Below are positions 1 through 9,472 of a stretch of 64,000 nucleotides of DNA, piece after piece (positions within the stretch are counted from its first letter, which is position 1; each line of letters starts with the position of its first letter). Below the pieces are notes generated by a model. The model saw only the letters and a list, made by a program, of their open reading frames with translations, was not told where the DNA came from and made no database searches. The stretch lies in the NCBI RefSeq assembly GCF_000315015.1, contig NZ_BAEP01000029.1, positions 1-64,000 on the forward strand, given 5' to 3'. The DNA is from Paraglaciecola mesophila KMM 241 (GTDB lineage: Bacteria; Pseudomonadota; Gammaproteobacteria; Enterobacterales; Alteromonadaceae). A program made the translations under genes and the position numbers.

Positions 1-1
1 G

Positions 2-124
2 GCACAAATCGGCACAGGCGGTAAAATGGTACCTCCTAGCTTTACTGTCGCAGGTTTATCAAATAGCGCGTCTAGCTTAATAGGCACTGGTGGTAAAATG
101 GTGCCACCAGAATCGGCAGCATAA
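2..124 (+). CDS. 3' end of an unrecognised protein with a repeated GTGGKMVPP motif (5' truncated)
   Basis: Only the last 40 codons lie in the window, read in frame 2 and ending with TAA at 122-124. The peptide contains the decapeptide IGTGGKMVPP twice, at visible residues 3-12 and 27-36, separated by a Ser/Ala-rich linker. Such a perfect in-frame repeat over a short glycine-rich tail argues for real coding sequence. It is followed by a hairpin with a T-tract, as expected at the end of a gene. I do not recognise the family. The repeat could be a C-terminal sorting or structural tail, but nothing visible decides this. Confidence 0.5.
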   Translation, partial: AQIGTGGKMVPPSFTVAGLSNSASSLIGTGGKMVPPESAA

Positions 125-169
125 TCGGCGTGCATTTTTAATAAAAATACACTCAGCGAAAGAATAGAG

Positions 170-201
170 CGCCTAGATCATTACGATCAGGCGTTTTGTT
201 T
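170..201 (+). terminator. Rho-independent terminator
   Basis: The arms CGCCTAGATC and GATCAGGCG pair with one bulged A and a 5-nt loop, and are followed by TTTTGTTT. It sits 45 bases after the stop of the truncated upstream gene and separates it from the siderophore-reductase gene. Confidence 0.7.
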
Positions 202-224
202 ATGACTACAGCTCAATGTTAGTA

Positions 225-243
225 AATAGTAATTATTCTCATT
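225..243 (-). promoter_or_regulatory. Candidate Fur box
   Basis: Read on the minus strand the site is AATGAGAATAATTACTATT. It contains the TGAGAATAATT core typical of Fur sites, and about 12 of 19 positions fit the classical GATAATGATAATCATTATC consensus. It lies just upstream of the promoter of a siderophore-interacting protein gene, a usual Fur target. The match is imperfect in one half. Confidence 0.5.
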
Positions 244-249
244 TGGTGG

Positions 250-277
250 TTGACTAACATTATAATACGTATATAGT
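250..277 (+). promoter_or_regulatory. Sigma-70 promoter of the siderophore-interacting protein gene
   Basis: TTGACT at 250-255 and TATAGT at 272-277 are separated by 16 bp. The start codon follows at 307 with AGGAG at 297-301. The candidate Fur box at 225-243 lies immediately upstream. A TATAAT at 261-266 is an alternative -10 but has no good -35. Confidence 0.5.
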
Positions 278-306
278 TGACATTATCAACCATATGAGGA
301 GCTGAG

Positions 307-1071
307 ATGAAACCCCAAGCACGTTTAGTTAGCGTTACACGCGTCGAATCATTGTCGCCACATTTACGTCGAATCGTATTTAGTTCAGAACAACTGGCTG
401 GCTTTCCACATGGAAAAGAAGGTGCTCATGTAAAGGTACTGGTACCTCATCCGGGGGAACAATTTCCTGAACTCGCTTTCGATGCGCCCAAACCAGCATT
501 TAAGCGCTCTTATACCATTCGCAGCTTTGATGCAGGCTCATTAGAATTAACCATTGACTTTGTAGTCAATCGACACGAAGGTCCTGCGACGAATTGGGCT
601 AGTACGGCCAAAGTAGGGGACTTTGCAGCAATTGCCGGCCCTGGAGCCCCTAAGTTAAGCAACTACAATGAAGACAACTACTTACTTATTGGTGATTTAA
701 CCTCTATCAACGCGGTTAATGGTTTTGCTAGATATATACCACGACAGGCAAACTTAAAATCGATTATCAGCGTACCCACACGCGCTGATATGATTGCCAT
801 GGATGCAGGGGATCACCTGAAGATAGAGTGGCATATCGAAGATGAATCAAGCCAGACATTTGAACAACAGGTCGAAAGAGTTGCTAAAGTAATGCCCAGT
901 GACAACACTCAGGTCTTTTTTGGTTTAGAAGCGCGTAGCGTGCGAACAATAAAAGGCATATTGTTAAATGATTTAGGTTATCAGCGGATGAACCTGTTCG
1001 CTACGGGCTATTGGAAGAAAGGTGTGGATGCAGACAAATTTAATCGCCAGAAGCAGCAGAACCCGCTTTAA
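307..1071 (+). CDS. Siderophore-interacting protein (FAD-dependent ferric-siderophore reductase)
   Basis: The 254-residue product matches the ViuB/YqjH siderophore-interacting family, cytoplasmic flavoproteins that reduce ferric siderophores to release iron. The N-terminal half is the FAD-binding domain, with the typical RSYTIR flavin-contact motif near residue 89 and a following segment of the form DFVVNRHEGPATNWA. The C-terminal half is the SIP nucleotide-binding domain ending near ATGYWKKG. The length is normal for the family. AGGAG five bases before ATG supports the start. The gene is convergent with a TonB receptor, and a Fur-like box precedes its promoter, so iron repression is likely (inference). 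Confidence 0.88.
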   Translation: MKPQARLVSVTRVESLSPHLRRIVFSSEQLAGFPHGKEGAHVKVLVPHPGEQFPELAFDAPKPAFKRSYTIRSFDAGSLELTIDFVVNRHEGPATNWASTAKVGDFAAIAGPGAPKLSNYNEDNYLLIGDLTSINAVNGFARYIPRQANLKSIISVPTRADMIAMDAGDHLKIEWHIEDESSQTFEQQVERVAKVMPSDNTQVFFGLEARSVRTIKGILLNDLGYQRMNLFATGYWKKGVDADKFNRQKQQNPL

Positions 1072-1131
1072 TTTTTACTAAAGCAAAACAATACTGCTCA
1101 TTGGCGTTGGTTCATCTGAAGTCTTCAACGG

Positions 1132-3258
1132 CTAAAAAGCGTAATTTGCGCCTAAATATACCGCCCGAGGCTGTCCGCCGAAATACCGGTAGGAGCCAAA
1201 AGCGTAATCCGCTCGGCTGGCATATTCTTCATCGAAGACATTTTCCAGCTTGGCATTTAGGCGTATCTGCTCATTGATTTGCCAGTGGGCCCGTATATTG
1301 AACAAGTCGTGTCCGGCATATTCATGTTCATTTGCGGGATCAAGAAAGTAACTGCCTATGTGTTGCCACTCTAACGCTAGGTTTGTGGCGCTGGTGGGCT
1401 GCCATTCTAAGCGGGCGTTGCCTTGTTGACGAGGAGCAGTATCTATTTCGTTGCCATTCACAACTCCACTGCTTAAACGATCAAAGTCATACTCGTGTTT
1501 TGCGTAAGCATAGTTGGCCAAGAAACGTAAGTTATTTAAAACGCTTAAGCTTGCTGTTAGTTCAATACCACTATGGTTTGTTTCACCATCAGTTACATTT
1601 AACCCATCGTCATCACGAAAGAAAAAATTATCTTTTTGCATACGATATATAACCCCTTGGAACGTTAACGTTTGGTAGGCACCTCTTATGCCAGCTTCAA
1701 TACTGTTAACTTCTTCGGAATCAATGGTGCCTATGCTTTGTTGGTTTTGTAGCCGATATAAATCCGTCGTTTGGGGAGCTCGAAACCCGTTGGACCAATT
1801 CGCAAACAAAGAGATATTATCACTGACATGATAGTTAGCGCCTATCTTGGCACTGGTGTTATTGAAACGATCAGTGCGATCAGCTGGGCGTTGATACAAG
1901 CAACTCACAGCTTGACCATCATTGTTGACGCACGATGCGCCATCTGACTTAGTTGTACCATCCGCGATTAAATTATCATAATTATATTCTGTGCTATCAA
2001 ATCTAACGTTGGTGGTAAAGACAAGCGCCTCGTTGTATTGCCAATTGACTTGTATAAATGGCGCAAGGGTCGATGAATCGACCTCATAGTCAAAATGCAC
2101 ACCTTGTTGTCTTGCTTTACCGAAACTAAAGCGGTCAGCTTGTTGTTGGGTTTCCGTCAGTTCACCTTGCGTCCAGTCGATATCGATGCCAACCACAAGG
2201 GCGACAGCTTGGTTTACTTGCCATTGGTAATCAGAATTTACACCCAGGCTGAAGTGACTGTTTTCTTCGATAGCGCGTGAGGGGAGGTAATGCTGGCGAA
2301 ATTCCATACTGTTACTTCGAAAATACGGCGTAACGTTAATCAACTCATCGTTGTTAATTTGATAAGCAATATGGGTTGCACCTCGAATGGCAGACCATTG
2401 CCGATACGCATCAGGATCACAGTTTTTTTCCATTGCGGAGCGATCTTTATATAATTCATCGGGTGCGAAATTAGAGCTAAAGCAACCCTCACCATTATCA
2501 CCAGAGGCGATAAAACCTGCAGTGTCTTGGTCAAGATCAAAACCAGATAGTGAGCTTTGGATAGTCAATTTGTCTCGCTGATAATCATGACGTAAGCCTA
2601 ATTTACTGGACGTAAAACCGCTGTCGTCTTGATAACCGCCATCATCAATAACTTGCAAATTCAGACCTATGCCTTGAGTTGCAGGTCCATGGTCGTCAAT
2701 ATGACCCAATGCACCGGTAAACTGCACTCTATCATTAGGGCCAAATGTTATGCCTGCTTCTCCGCCACTGGTTGGCGTGAGACTCAATACATTTATAACG
2801 CCGTGCACAGCGTTAGAACCATATACTGCGCTATTGGGGCCTTGGATAACTTCGATGCCATCAGCTTGGGCCAAGTTTAACTCGGCCAAACCATTGTTAT
2901 TGGCAAATCCAGCCGCACGCGTCGCCACGCCATCTTGCATAAATAAGAAGGCACCACCAGCGCCCGGACCTGTCAGAATAGGTGAGCGTAGCGAAGGCAA
3001 GTTTTCAACACCATTGTTTGCCTGCACGTATACGCCGCTGGCCCGATTGAGTATATCGCTGGCAAGGGCAGCATTGACTCGCTCAATCTCTTGCTCGTCA
3101 ATAAGATTAACGTTGCTGTTAAGCGCCATTATGTCAGTGCTTTGATGGGAGCCGCTGACAACGATGACTTCAACAGGTGATCGTTGTGCAACGACGAAGG
3201 TACTTTGTAGTACAAGAGAAAGCGTCGCTAAAGGAAAGACTGATTTTTGCAAGAGCAT
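1132..3258 (-). CDS. TonB-dependent outer-membrane receptor
   Basis: The 708-residue protein has a signal peptide (about residues 1-24, cleaved after VVAQ). A plug domain follows, with the TonB-box-like segment VEVIVVSG near residue 29 and the motifs GIEVIQGPNSAVYG and INVLS. Then comes a long beta-barrel ending in the aromatic residue F. Such receptors import iron chelates, vitamins or other scarce ligands across the outer membrane using TonB energy. The neighbouring siderophore reductase, convergent and only 60 bp away, suggests an iron-chelate ligand, but the ligand cannot be read from sequence. No clear Fur box was found in the 205 bp upstream. Confidence 0.88.
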   Translation of the reverse strand: MLLQKSVFPLATLSLVLQSTFVVAQRSPVEVIVVSGSHQSTDIMALNSNVNLIDEQEIERVNAALASDILNRASGVYVQANNGVENLPSLRSPILTGPGAGGAFLFMQDGVATRAAGFANNNGLAELNLAQADGIEVIQGPNSAVYGSNAVHGVINVLSLTPTSGGEAGITFGPNDRVQFTGALGHIDDHGPATQGIGLNLQVIDDGGYQDDSGFTSSKLGLRHDYQRDKLTIQSSLSGFDLDQDTAGFIASGDNGEGCFSSNFAPDELYKDRSAMEKNCDPDAYRQWSAIRGATHIAYQINNDELINVTPYFRSNSMEFRQHYLPSRAIEENSHFSLGVNSDYQWQVNQAVALVVGIDIDWTQGELTETQQQADRFSFGKARQQGVHFDYEVDSSTLAPFIQVNWQYNEALVFTTNVRFDSTEYNYDNLIADGTTKSDGASCVNNDGQAVSCLYQRPADRTDRFNNTSAKIGANYHVSDNISLFANWSNGFRAPQTTDLYRLQNQQSIGTIDSEEVNSIEAGIRGAYQTLTFQGVIYRMQKDNFFFRDDDGLNVTDGETNHSGIELTASLSVLNNLRFLANYAYAKHEYDFDRLSSGVVNGNEIDTAPRQQGNARLEWQPTSATNLALEWQHIGSYFLDPANEHEYAGHDLFNIRAHWQINEQIRLNAKLENVFDEEYASRADYAFGSYRYFGGQPRAVYLGANYAF

Positions 3259-3463
3259 GAATACCTTAAATTAAACTGCAACTTAGGGCGGCATTCTACC
3301 TTTATTCGTGTGCTGGTTAAAAGCAGCAATGTTACTCACCATGAGTTATGAAGCTATTAACCACTCTTAAGCAAATAGGTTAAGGGCCTGTTTGACAGCT
3401 TGGGTTTCAAAGCTCGGGTTTGACACATCGATTCTCACGTTAAGGCTTTAATTCAATAGCACG

Positions 3464-6400
3464 CTAGGGCGAAGAGGGTTTCGAAGAATGTACATTCACA
3501 TCAATAGCCTCTGACACATTTAAGTGTACATCTTGCTGTGGATAAGCGATCTCAATGCCAGCCTGTTTAAACGCTTTTTCAATGTGCATGTGTAACTCAT
3601 GGGTCACCATGGCTCTGTCGACAACCGCACGGGCAAAAACGCGCAACTCAAAATCTAAACTGCTAGCCCCGAATGCTAAAAACAAAGCAGCCGGTGCGGG
3701 ATCGTCAAATACGTTGTGACTATCAGTTGCAACATTAAGCAGTAACGACACGACTTTATCGGTGTCACTGCCATAGGCTACACCCACCGGTATGACGATG
3801 CGGGTCACTGGGTCAGATAACGTCCAGTTAATAAAATCTTGGGTAATAAAGGTTTTATTAGGAATGATGAGCTCTTTTCTGTCCCAATCACTGACGGTGG
3901 TAGCGCGAATTCGAATCCGCGTCACGGTGCCGCTATGACCCGCAATAGTGATGGTATCTCCTAGGCGGATAGGACGCTCAAATAAGATGACAATACCCGA
4001 TACGAAATTAGCCACGATTTCTTGTAAACCAAAGCCCAAGCCCACACCGAGCGCAGCAATAAGCCATTGTAATTTAGACCACTGGGCACCAAGTATATTC
4101 ACCGATACAATAATCCCGATGATCACTATGCTGTATTTGAGCATGGTGGTAATCGCGTAGCTCGTTCCAGGGGACAAATTTAACCTTCCCAAGATAGTCA
4201 TTTCCAATAAACCTGGTAAGTTTCGAACACCGACAAAACTGATAACAAGAATGGCCAAGCTTAGCAAGCAGCTCCAAAGGGTGATGCGTTGTGCTGGGGT
4301 ATTTGGGTCGTTGCTGCTGATCTCCCACATGACGATGTCGTCTAAAGAATAAGCGATTGGTGATATGTCTTGCCAGACCATAGATAACGCAGCAATAAGC
4401 ATCAGCCAAATAATTAGGCGGATGACGGCTTTAGTTTGAGCCGTTATTGTGTGCCTGTCGAGCTCTTGGGTATCGATAATTTCGGGTACACCTTCACCGG
4501 ATTGTTCAGCAGCTTCTTGTTGCGCATTAGCCACAATCGAAGCTGCTCGTTTGGCGCGTATTTTCTCAAGTGCGATACGTCGTGCGTTCACTGAAACGGC
4601 GCGCTCTGCCGTGTAGTAACAAAGCAGGGCGAGGGTACACAACAATGCAGATTCAAGTAGCAAAGCGAGGATGCGCTGGGCACTGTATTGATAGCCAATG
4701 GCCGACAGTATGATTAAGAATACGGGTACCAGTATTAACAATGAGTACAAGAAGTAGGAAAAGCGCTTAGACGTGTGCTGTGAGGAACGATAACGCTGGT
4801 AGGCGTTACGCGTAACTCTTGTGCCGGCCACAGCCAAAGAAAAACACAATATAATCAGCGCAAATTGTCCTAAATCTTCACGGATCTCAACACTGGCTTG
4901 ATTGTTCAACAAGGTCATAATGATGACGACGGGAATAAAGACAATAATCAGTAAACGATTATTTTTACGCAGCAAAGCCAGATTTGATTCACTCCATTTA
5001 AAGTGAATTTCACCCAGTCCATTTTTACGCACAATTTGCAGCATGAACTCCAAGTAGATCATCATTAATCCACCGACAAAAAAGGCATTACTCAGGCTGT
5101 TGGCGAATCCTGATTGCGCATCGCAAAGTAATGCCGCTGCGAAGAGTAAAAGTGCAGGCGGCAAAGATAACCCAAAGGTAATGACTAAACCCAGTAAGGT
5201 ATATTGAAAGGCATCAGTTTGTACTTTACCGACTAAGGGGGCGATTTGGGTAAGACGTTGTTTAATTCGTTTTCTGAACAATATGGTAAGAATGAAGGCC
5301 ACGAATATACTCACTACGCCGATTTGATTTTGTTGTAAGTTTGCATTGATTGCCAGTGAAACATTTTGCCAATGCTCAGCACGAAAAAGCCAACTGGCAG
5401 ACGTGCCCGCTGCAGCAATCGTCCCTAAATCAAACGGTGTGGCGCTTGGGATCCAAAACAAGTTGCTTTCAAGCAAGTCGCTATAGGTTTTGGTGCGATC
5501 ATTTAAATATCGTAATTTATCGAGCAAGACGGATAACACATCAACGTGTTGAGTATAAATTGAACTCAGTTGAGAAATTAACTCTCTGCGCTGGTCAACT
5601 AAGCTTTTTGCCTCGTCTTTCCAGCGTGCATTGTCTTGTCCTATTTGATTCATTAACGCGTCAATATCTAGCGTATCAAAGGGCGCCCGGCGCTGATTAA
5701 TACTAAACATGGCTACGCGATTATCTACCAATGAGCTCTCAGTTTTTTTGATCCACTCGCCACCATCAACAAAGCGTGAAGCTAGTTCCCACTCTTGTCG
5801 CAGCGCATTACCAAATACTGCTGAAGATTCGTACACCTCAAGTTCTAGGAGCCTATTTAAGGACGAAAATTTGTTATTGAGATCATTTATTTGCGTTTGG
5901 ATCTCGTTGAGCTTTTGACTTGTGGCGTCTTGTTGTTCCGTTAATGATGTGGCTTTTTTCGCTAACGCTTCGTTTTGCTTGGCTATTTCTTGTAGTGTAT
6001 TTGGCGCACTGATTAAAGAGGCAGTAGTTGATTCAAGCTGAGCCAACATGGAGGCATTTTCTTTTTCATCCAATTGATTTTGTAACGTGTTCAATGCGTC
6101 GAGTAACTCAACGTATGCGCTCAGTTTTTTTTGTTCAAGCGCAATTTGCGCATCAAGAATGGCAAGGTGCTCTGGACGATAAGCAAGACGCTGCTTCAGT
6201 GAGTCTATTTTGGCTTGCAGCATTTTACGCTGGGTGGCTTGTGCTACGCTCGTCGCCAATTGACTAGAGTTAGCACTTTCATCGGACCCTAAATTAGTAT
6301 TGGTAGCGTCGATCGCGGTTTGTGTATCACTGATGATTTGGCGCAACAGTAAACGACGCTCATCGTCTAGTGCCGCTTTTAATTCAGACACCTTTGCACG

Positions 6401-6796
6401 ACCGCTGGTGACCTCACCCTCGGTATCTGTAGACAAATTAATCACGGTTTGAAGTGAAAGAGGCTTATTGGGTAATGTGGGAGGGGTAAAGTTAACGTGG
6501 TCTTGCTTAATTTTTGTTAGTGTCTTTGGTCCATCTTTAATGGCTTGTTTGTATTTTTCGCTTTGCTGTTCGAATTGTTGTGTAGCACGGATGTTTCCAA
6601 TCGCTTGCTGGTAAGAAGTTTCAATCTCGACTTTTTGTTGTTCGGAAATCTGTGCTGCGTCTGAAGTAGTTTTCAGGCGTTGTTGAATTTCTTCAATGCT
6701 GGGTATTAACTCATCGTCTGCATAACTAAACGCGCTAATGATAAAGCACAACAGGAAAATAGAGCGAAACAAGAGGGAAAACGTTGATGTACGCAT
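3464..6796 (-). CDS. Large MscS-family mechanosensitive channel (MscK/MscM-like)
   Basis: The 1110-residue length is close to E. coli MscK and MscM. A signal peptide (about residues 1-26) is followed by a long periplasmic coiled-coil domain (about 30-450). Then come a block of some ten transmembrane helices (about 480-870) and a C-terminal MscS module. The pore-lining helix and beta domain are clear: GLGFGLQEIVANFVSGIVILFE, then RPIRLGDTI, a GTVTRI strand and IPNKTF. These channels open under membrane tension and release osmolytes during hypo-osmotic shock. Sequence alone does not separate MscK from MscM. The gene stands alone, 27 bp downstream of a same-strand AraC gene. Confidence 0.88.
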   Translation of the reverse strand: MRTSTFSLLFRSIFLLCFIISAFSYADDELIPSIEEIQQRLKTTSDAAQISEQQKVEIETSYQQAIGNIRATQQFEQQSEKYKQAIKDGPKTLTKIKQDHVNFTPPTLPNKPLSLQTVINLSTDTEGEVTSGRAKVSELKAALDDERRLLLRQIISDTQTAIDATNTNLGSDESANSSQLATSVAQATQRKMLQAKIDSLKQRLAYRPEHLAILDAQIALEQKKLSAYVELLDALNTLQNQLDEKENASMLAQLESTTASLISAPNTLQEIAKQNEALAKKATSLTEQQDATSQKLNEIQTQINDLNNKFSSLNRLLELEVYESSAVFGNALRQEWELASRFVDGGEWIKKTESSLVDNRVAMFSINQRRAPFDTLDIDALMNQIGQDNARWKDEAKSLVDQRRELISQLSSIYTQHVDVLSVLLDKLRYLNDRTKTYSDLLESNLFWIPSATPFDLGTIAAAGTSASWLFRAEHWQNVSLAINANLQQNQIGVVSIFVAFILTILFRKRIKQRLTQIAPLVGKVQTDAFQYTLLGLVITFGLSLPPALLLFAAALLCDAQSGFANSLSNAFFVGGLMMIYLEFMLQIVRKNGLGEIHFKWSESNLALLRKNNRLLIIVFIPVVIIMTLLNNQASVEIREDLGQFALIILCFSLAVAGTRVTRNAYQRYRSSQHTSKRFSYFLYSLLILVPVFLIILSAIGYQYSAQRILALLLESALLCTLALLCYYTAERAVSVNARRIALEKIRAKRAASIVANAQQEAAEQSGEGVPEIIDTQELDRHTITAQTKAVIRLIIWLMLIAALSMVWQDISPIAYSLDDIVMWEISSNDPNTPAQRITLWSCLLSLAILVISFVGVRNLPGLLEMTILGRLNLSPGTSYAITTMLKYSIVIIGIIVSVNILGAQWSKLQWLIAALGVGLGFGLQEIVANFVSGIVILFERPIRLGDTITIAGHSGTVTRIRIRATTVSDWDRKELIIPNKTFITQDFINWTLSDPVTRIVIPVGVAYGSDTDKVVSLLLNVATDSHNVFDDPAPAALFLAFGASSLDFELRVFARAVVDRAMVTHELHMHIEKAFKQAGIEIAYPQQDVHLNVSEAIDVNVHSSKPSSP

Positions 6797-6823
6797 AGGG
6801 ATCCTAACAAGAGTGACATTCCA

Positions 6824-7729
6824 TCATACCTTAGAAGCGGTGCGTGCGTCTTGTGCCGGAGGAACTGAAAAAAGGCGGCGGTATTCACGACTAAATTGAG
6901 ACGCGCTGGTATAGCCAACTTCATACGCAGCGGATGTGGCATTGTGGTGCTCAAACACCATTTTTCGTTTAGCGGCATGTAAACGCACCGTTTTGATATA
7001 TTGAATCGGGGAAGTGTTTGTCGCTGCTTTAAAGTGGTGATAAAACGACGATTCACTCATATTGGCTTTACTGGCCAGTGTTGCAATATCCATGCTCGTG
7101 GCATAGTGACGATTAATAAATTGCAGTACATTCGCGATGTGATATTGCTGTCTATCTTGGCATGCAAACGCCCTTAGCAGTGAGCCATGTTCTGCGTTTA
7201 GTATGTGGTATATCAACTCCTTAAGTGCGAGTTGACCTAGTACATGCGCTTTTGTCGTTGAGTGGGCACAATCCAGTAACCTCGATAAAGTATGTTGAAT
7301 GTCAGAGTTCATTTTACTGACATAAATCCCCCTAGATGATGTCCCATCTTTGCTAGGCGCATCAATTGCTGTGACGGAAGCTTCTTGCTCGTCTGGCATC
7401 TGCATCAATAACTCGTTGATCATGTGTGTTTCAAGGCTAATGCGTGCGGCCATATAGGGACGTTGCTCGCTGGCCTGTAATATTTGCCCTTCCAATGGCA
7501 AAGGCACGCAACTGACTAAATAATGCATGGGATCGTATTGATACCGTTCTTTGCCTAGGTAGGCCGCTTTAGAGCCAAGTAACACCATGTATATACTAGG
7601 TTGGTATATGACAGGCATGGGAGTAGCCGTGGGCGAGTTTCTGCGAAATAGGCTCAAATGTGGAACGCTAGTATTAAAGTCCCCCTCATGTGGCGCCAGT
7701 TCAAATACTTTCTCAATTAATTCTGTCAT
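6824..7729 (-). CDS. AraC-family regulator (YqhC-like)
   Basis: The roughly 301-residue protein has an AraC_N-type N-terminal domain (about residues 10-170, with VLLGSKAAYLG and a VSCVPLPLEGQI segment). A C-terminal double helix-turn-helix follows (about 200-295: IATLASKANMSESSFYHHFK, then AYEVGYTSASQFSREYRRLF). ATG at 7729 is preferred over an upstream GTG at 7738 because AGG lies eight bases before it. The gene is divergent from an aldo/keto reductase. This mirrors E. coli YqhC, which activates aldehyde-reductase genes, so control of that neighbour is the natural inference. Confidence 0.85.
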   Translation of the reverse strand: MTELIEKVFELAPHEGDFNTSVPHLSLFRRNSPTATPMPVIYQPSIYMVLLGSKAAYLGKERYQYDPMHYLVSCVPLPLEGQILQASEQRPYMAARISLETHMINELLMQMPDEQEASVTAIDAPSKDGTSSRGIYVSKMNSDIQHTLSRLLDCAHSTTKAHVLGQLALKELIYHILNAEHGSLLRAFACQDRQQYHIANVLQFINRHYATSMDIATLASKANMSESSFYHHFKAATNTSPIQYIKTVRLHAAKRKMVFEHHNATSAAYEVGYTSASQFSREYRRLFSVPPAQDARTASKV

Positions 7730-7772
7730 ATCTGACACCTAGTTTTCAGCTTATTGATTGTGATTCAGTATG

Positions 7773-7799
7773 CCACCTAAGCGCAACTGGAAAAGGTGG
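7773..7799. promoter_or_regulatory. Inverted repeat in the AraC / aldo-keto reductase divergent region
   Basis: CCACCT at 7773-7778 and AGGTGG at 7794-7799 form a perfect 6-bp inverted repeat with a 15-bp spacer, between two divergent genes. It is a candidate regulatory site only. Chance occurrence is possible. Confidence 0.25.
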
Positions 7800-7917
7800 T
7801 TTGTAATAGATTGTAGGATTAGGCAATGTTTTTCGAGGATCACCCAATCATAAAAGTATATTGCGCCGCTATTATTGCATTTGGCCATTACATATTTACT
7901 TTGGAGGAGTCAGTGCT

Positions 7918-8913
<996 letters not shown>

Positions 8914-8924
8914 GTGGTCCGACG

Positions 8925-9359
8925 TTAAAGCGTATTGTTACACACTAAATTGTCAGCTATTTTGTGGGCAATCGTGTTAAAAAGGTCAAGCTCGTGGGTA
9001 CTTAAGCCTTGGGTCATCTGCAACTGTATTGTCGCTTTCGCTGCTTTAAGTTGTTTCATCAACGTGTTGCCTGAGCTACTCAGAGTTAAAATTTGACTGC
9101 GCTTATCTTCAGGATGTGCGTCTTTTTCTATCAAGCCGGCTGCAAGTAACTCTTTTACCAGTCTAGCGACTTGTGCTTTGTCGCGGCTCAGTTTAGTTAC
9201 GATATTATTTGCAGTACAGTCTAGCGTTTCTGCTACGACTGTCAGGCTTCTTACGTGCATCGCGCCAATACCTAACTCGTTGGCATCTATGGCGGCCCTG
9301 ATTGTGACTCGGTATCGTTCTGAAATAGCAAAGATATGCTCTATAAAGTGCGGATGCAT
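8925..9359 (-). CDS. MarR-family transcriptional regulator
   Basis: The 144-residue protein carries a winged helix-turn-helix with the MarR layout: a recognition region around TANNIVTKLSRDKAQVARLVKELLAAGLI (written here as a description of residues about 48-76), followed by the wing KDAHPEDKRSQILTLS. MarR proteins are dimeric, usually ligand-responsive repressors. The gene is convergent with the aldo/keto reductase and lies 113 bp downstream of the GAF-GGDEF-EAL gene on the same strand. No target is evident. Confidence 0.85.
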   Translation of the reverse strand: MHPHFIEHIFAISERYRVTIRAAIDANELGIGAMHVRSLTVVAETLDCTANNIVTKLSRDKAQVARLVKELLAAGLIEKDAHPEDKRSQILTLSSSGNTLMKQLKAAKATIQLQMTQGLSTHELDLFNTIAHKIADNLVCNNTL

Positions 9360-9472
9360 TAATTTGACGCCTATATACTGGTTTAGTTGATTCTATCAAC
9401 AAAAAGCTAACACTATCCACTAGTGGTGCGATATAAACAGGGCTTAGTGGGCTTGAATGGGACGAAGCATGT

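Noticed and set aside
7861-7917. Upstream start extending the aldo/keto reductase by 19 residues
   Set aside because: The extension is not family-like, and a strong GGAGGA supports the ATG at 7918.
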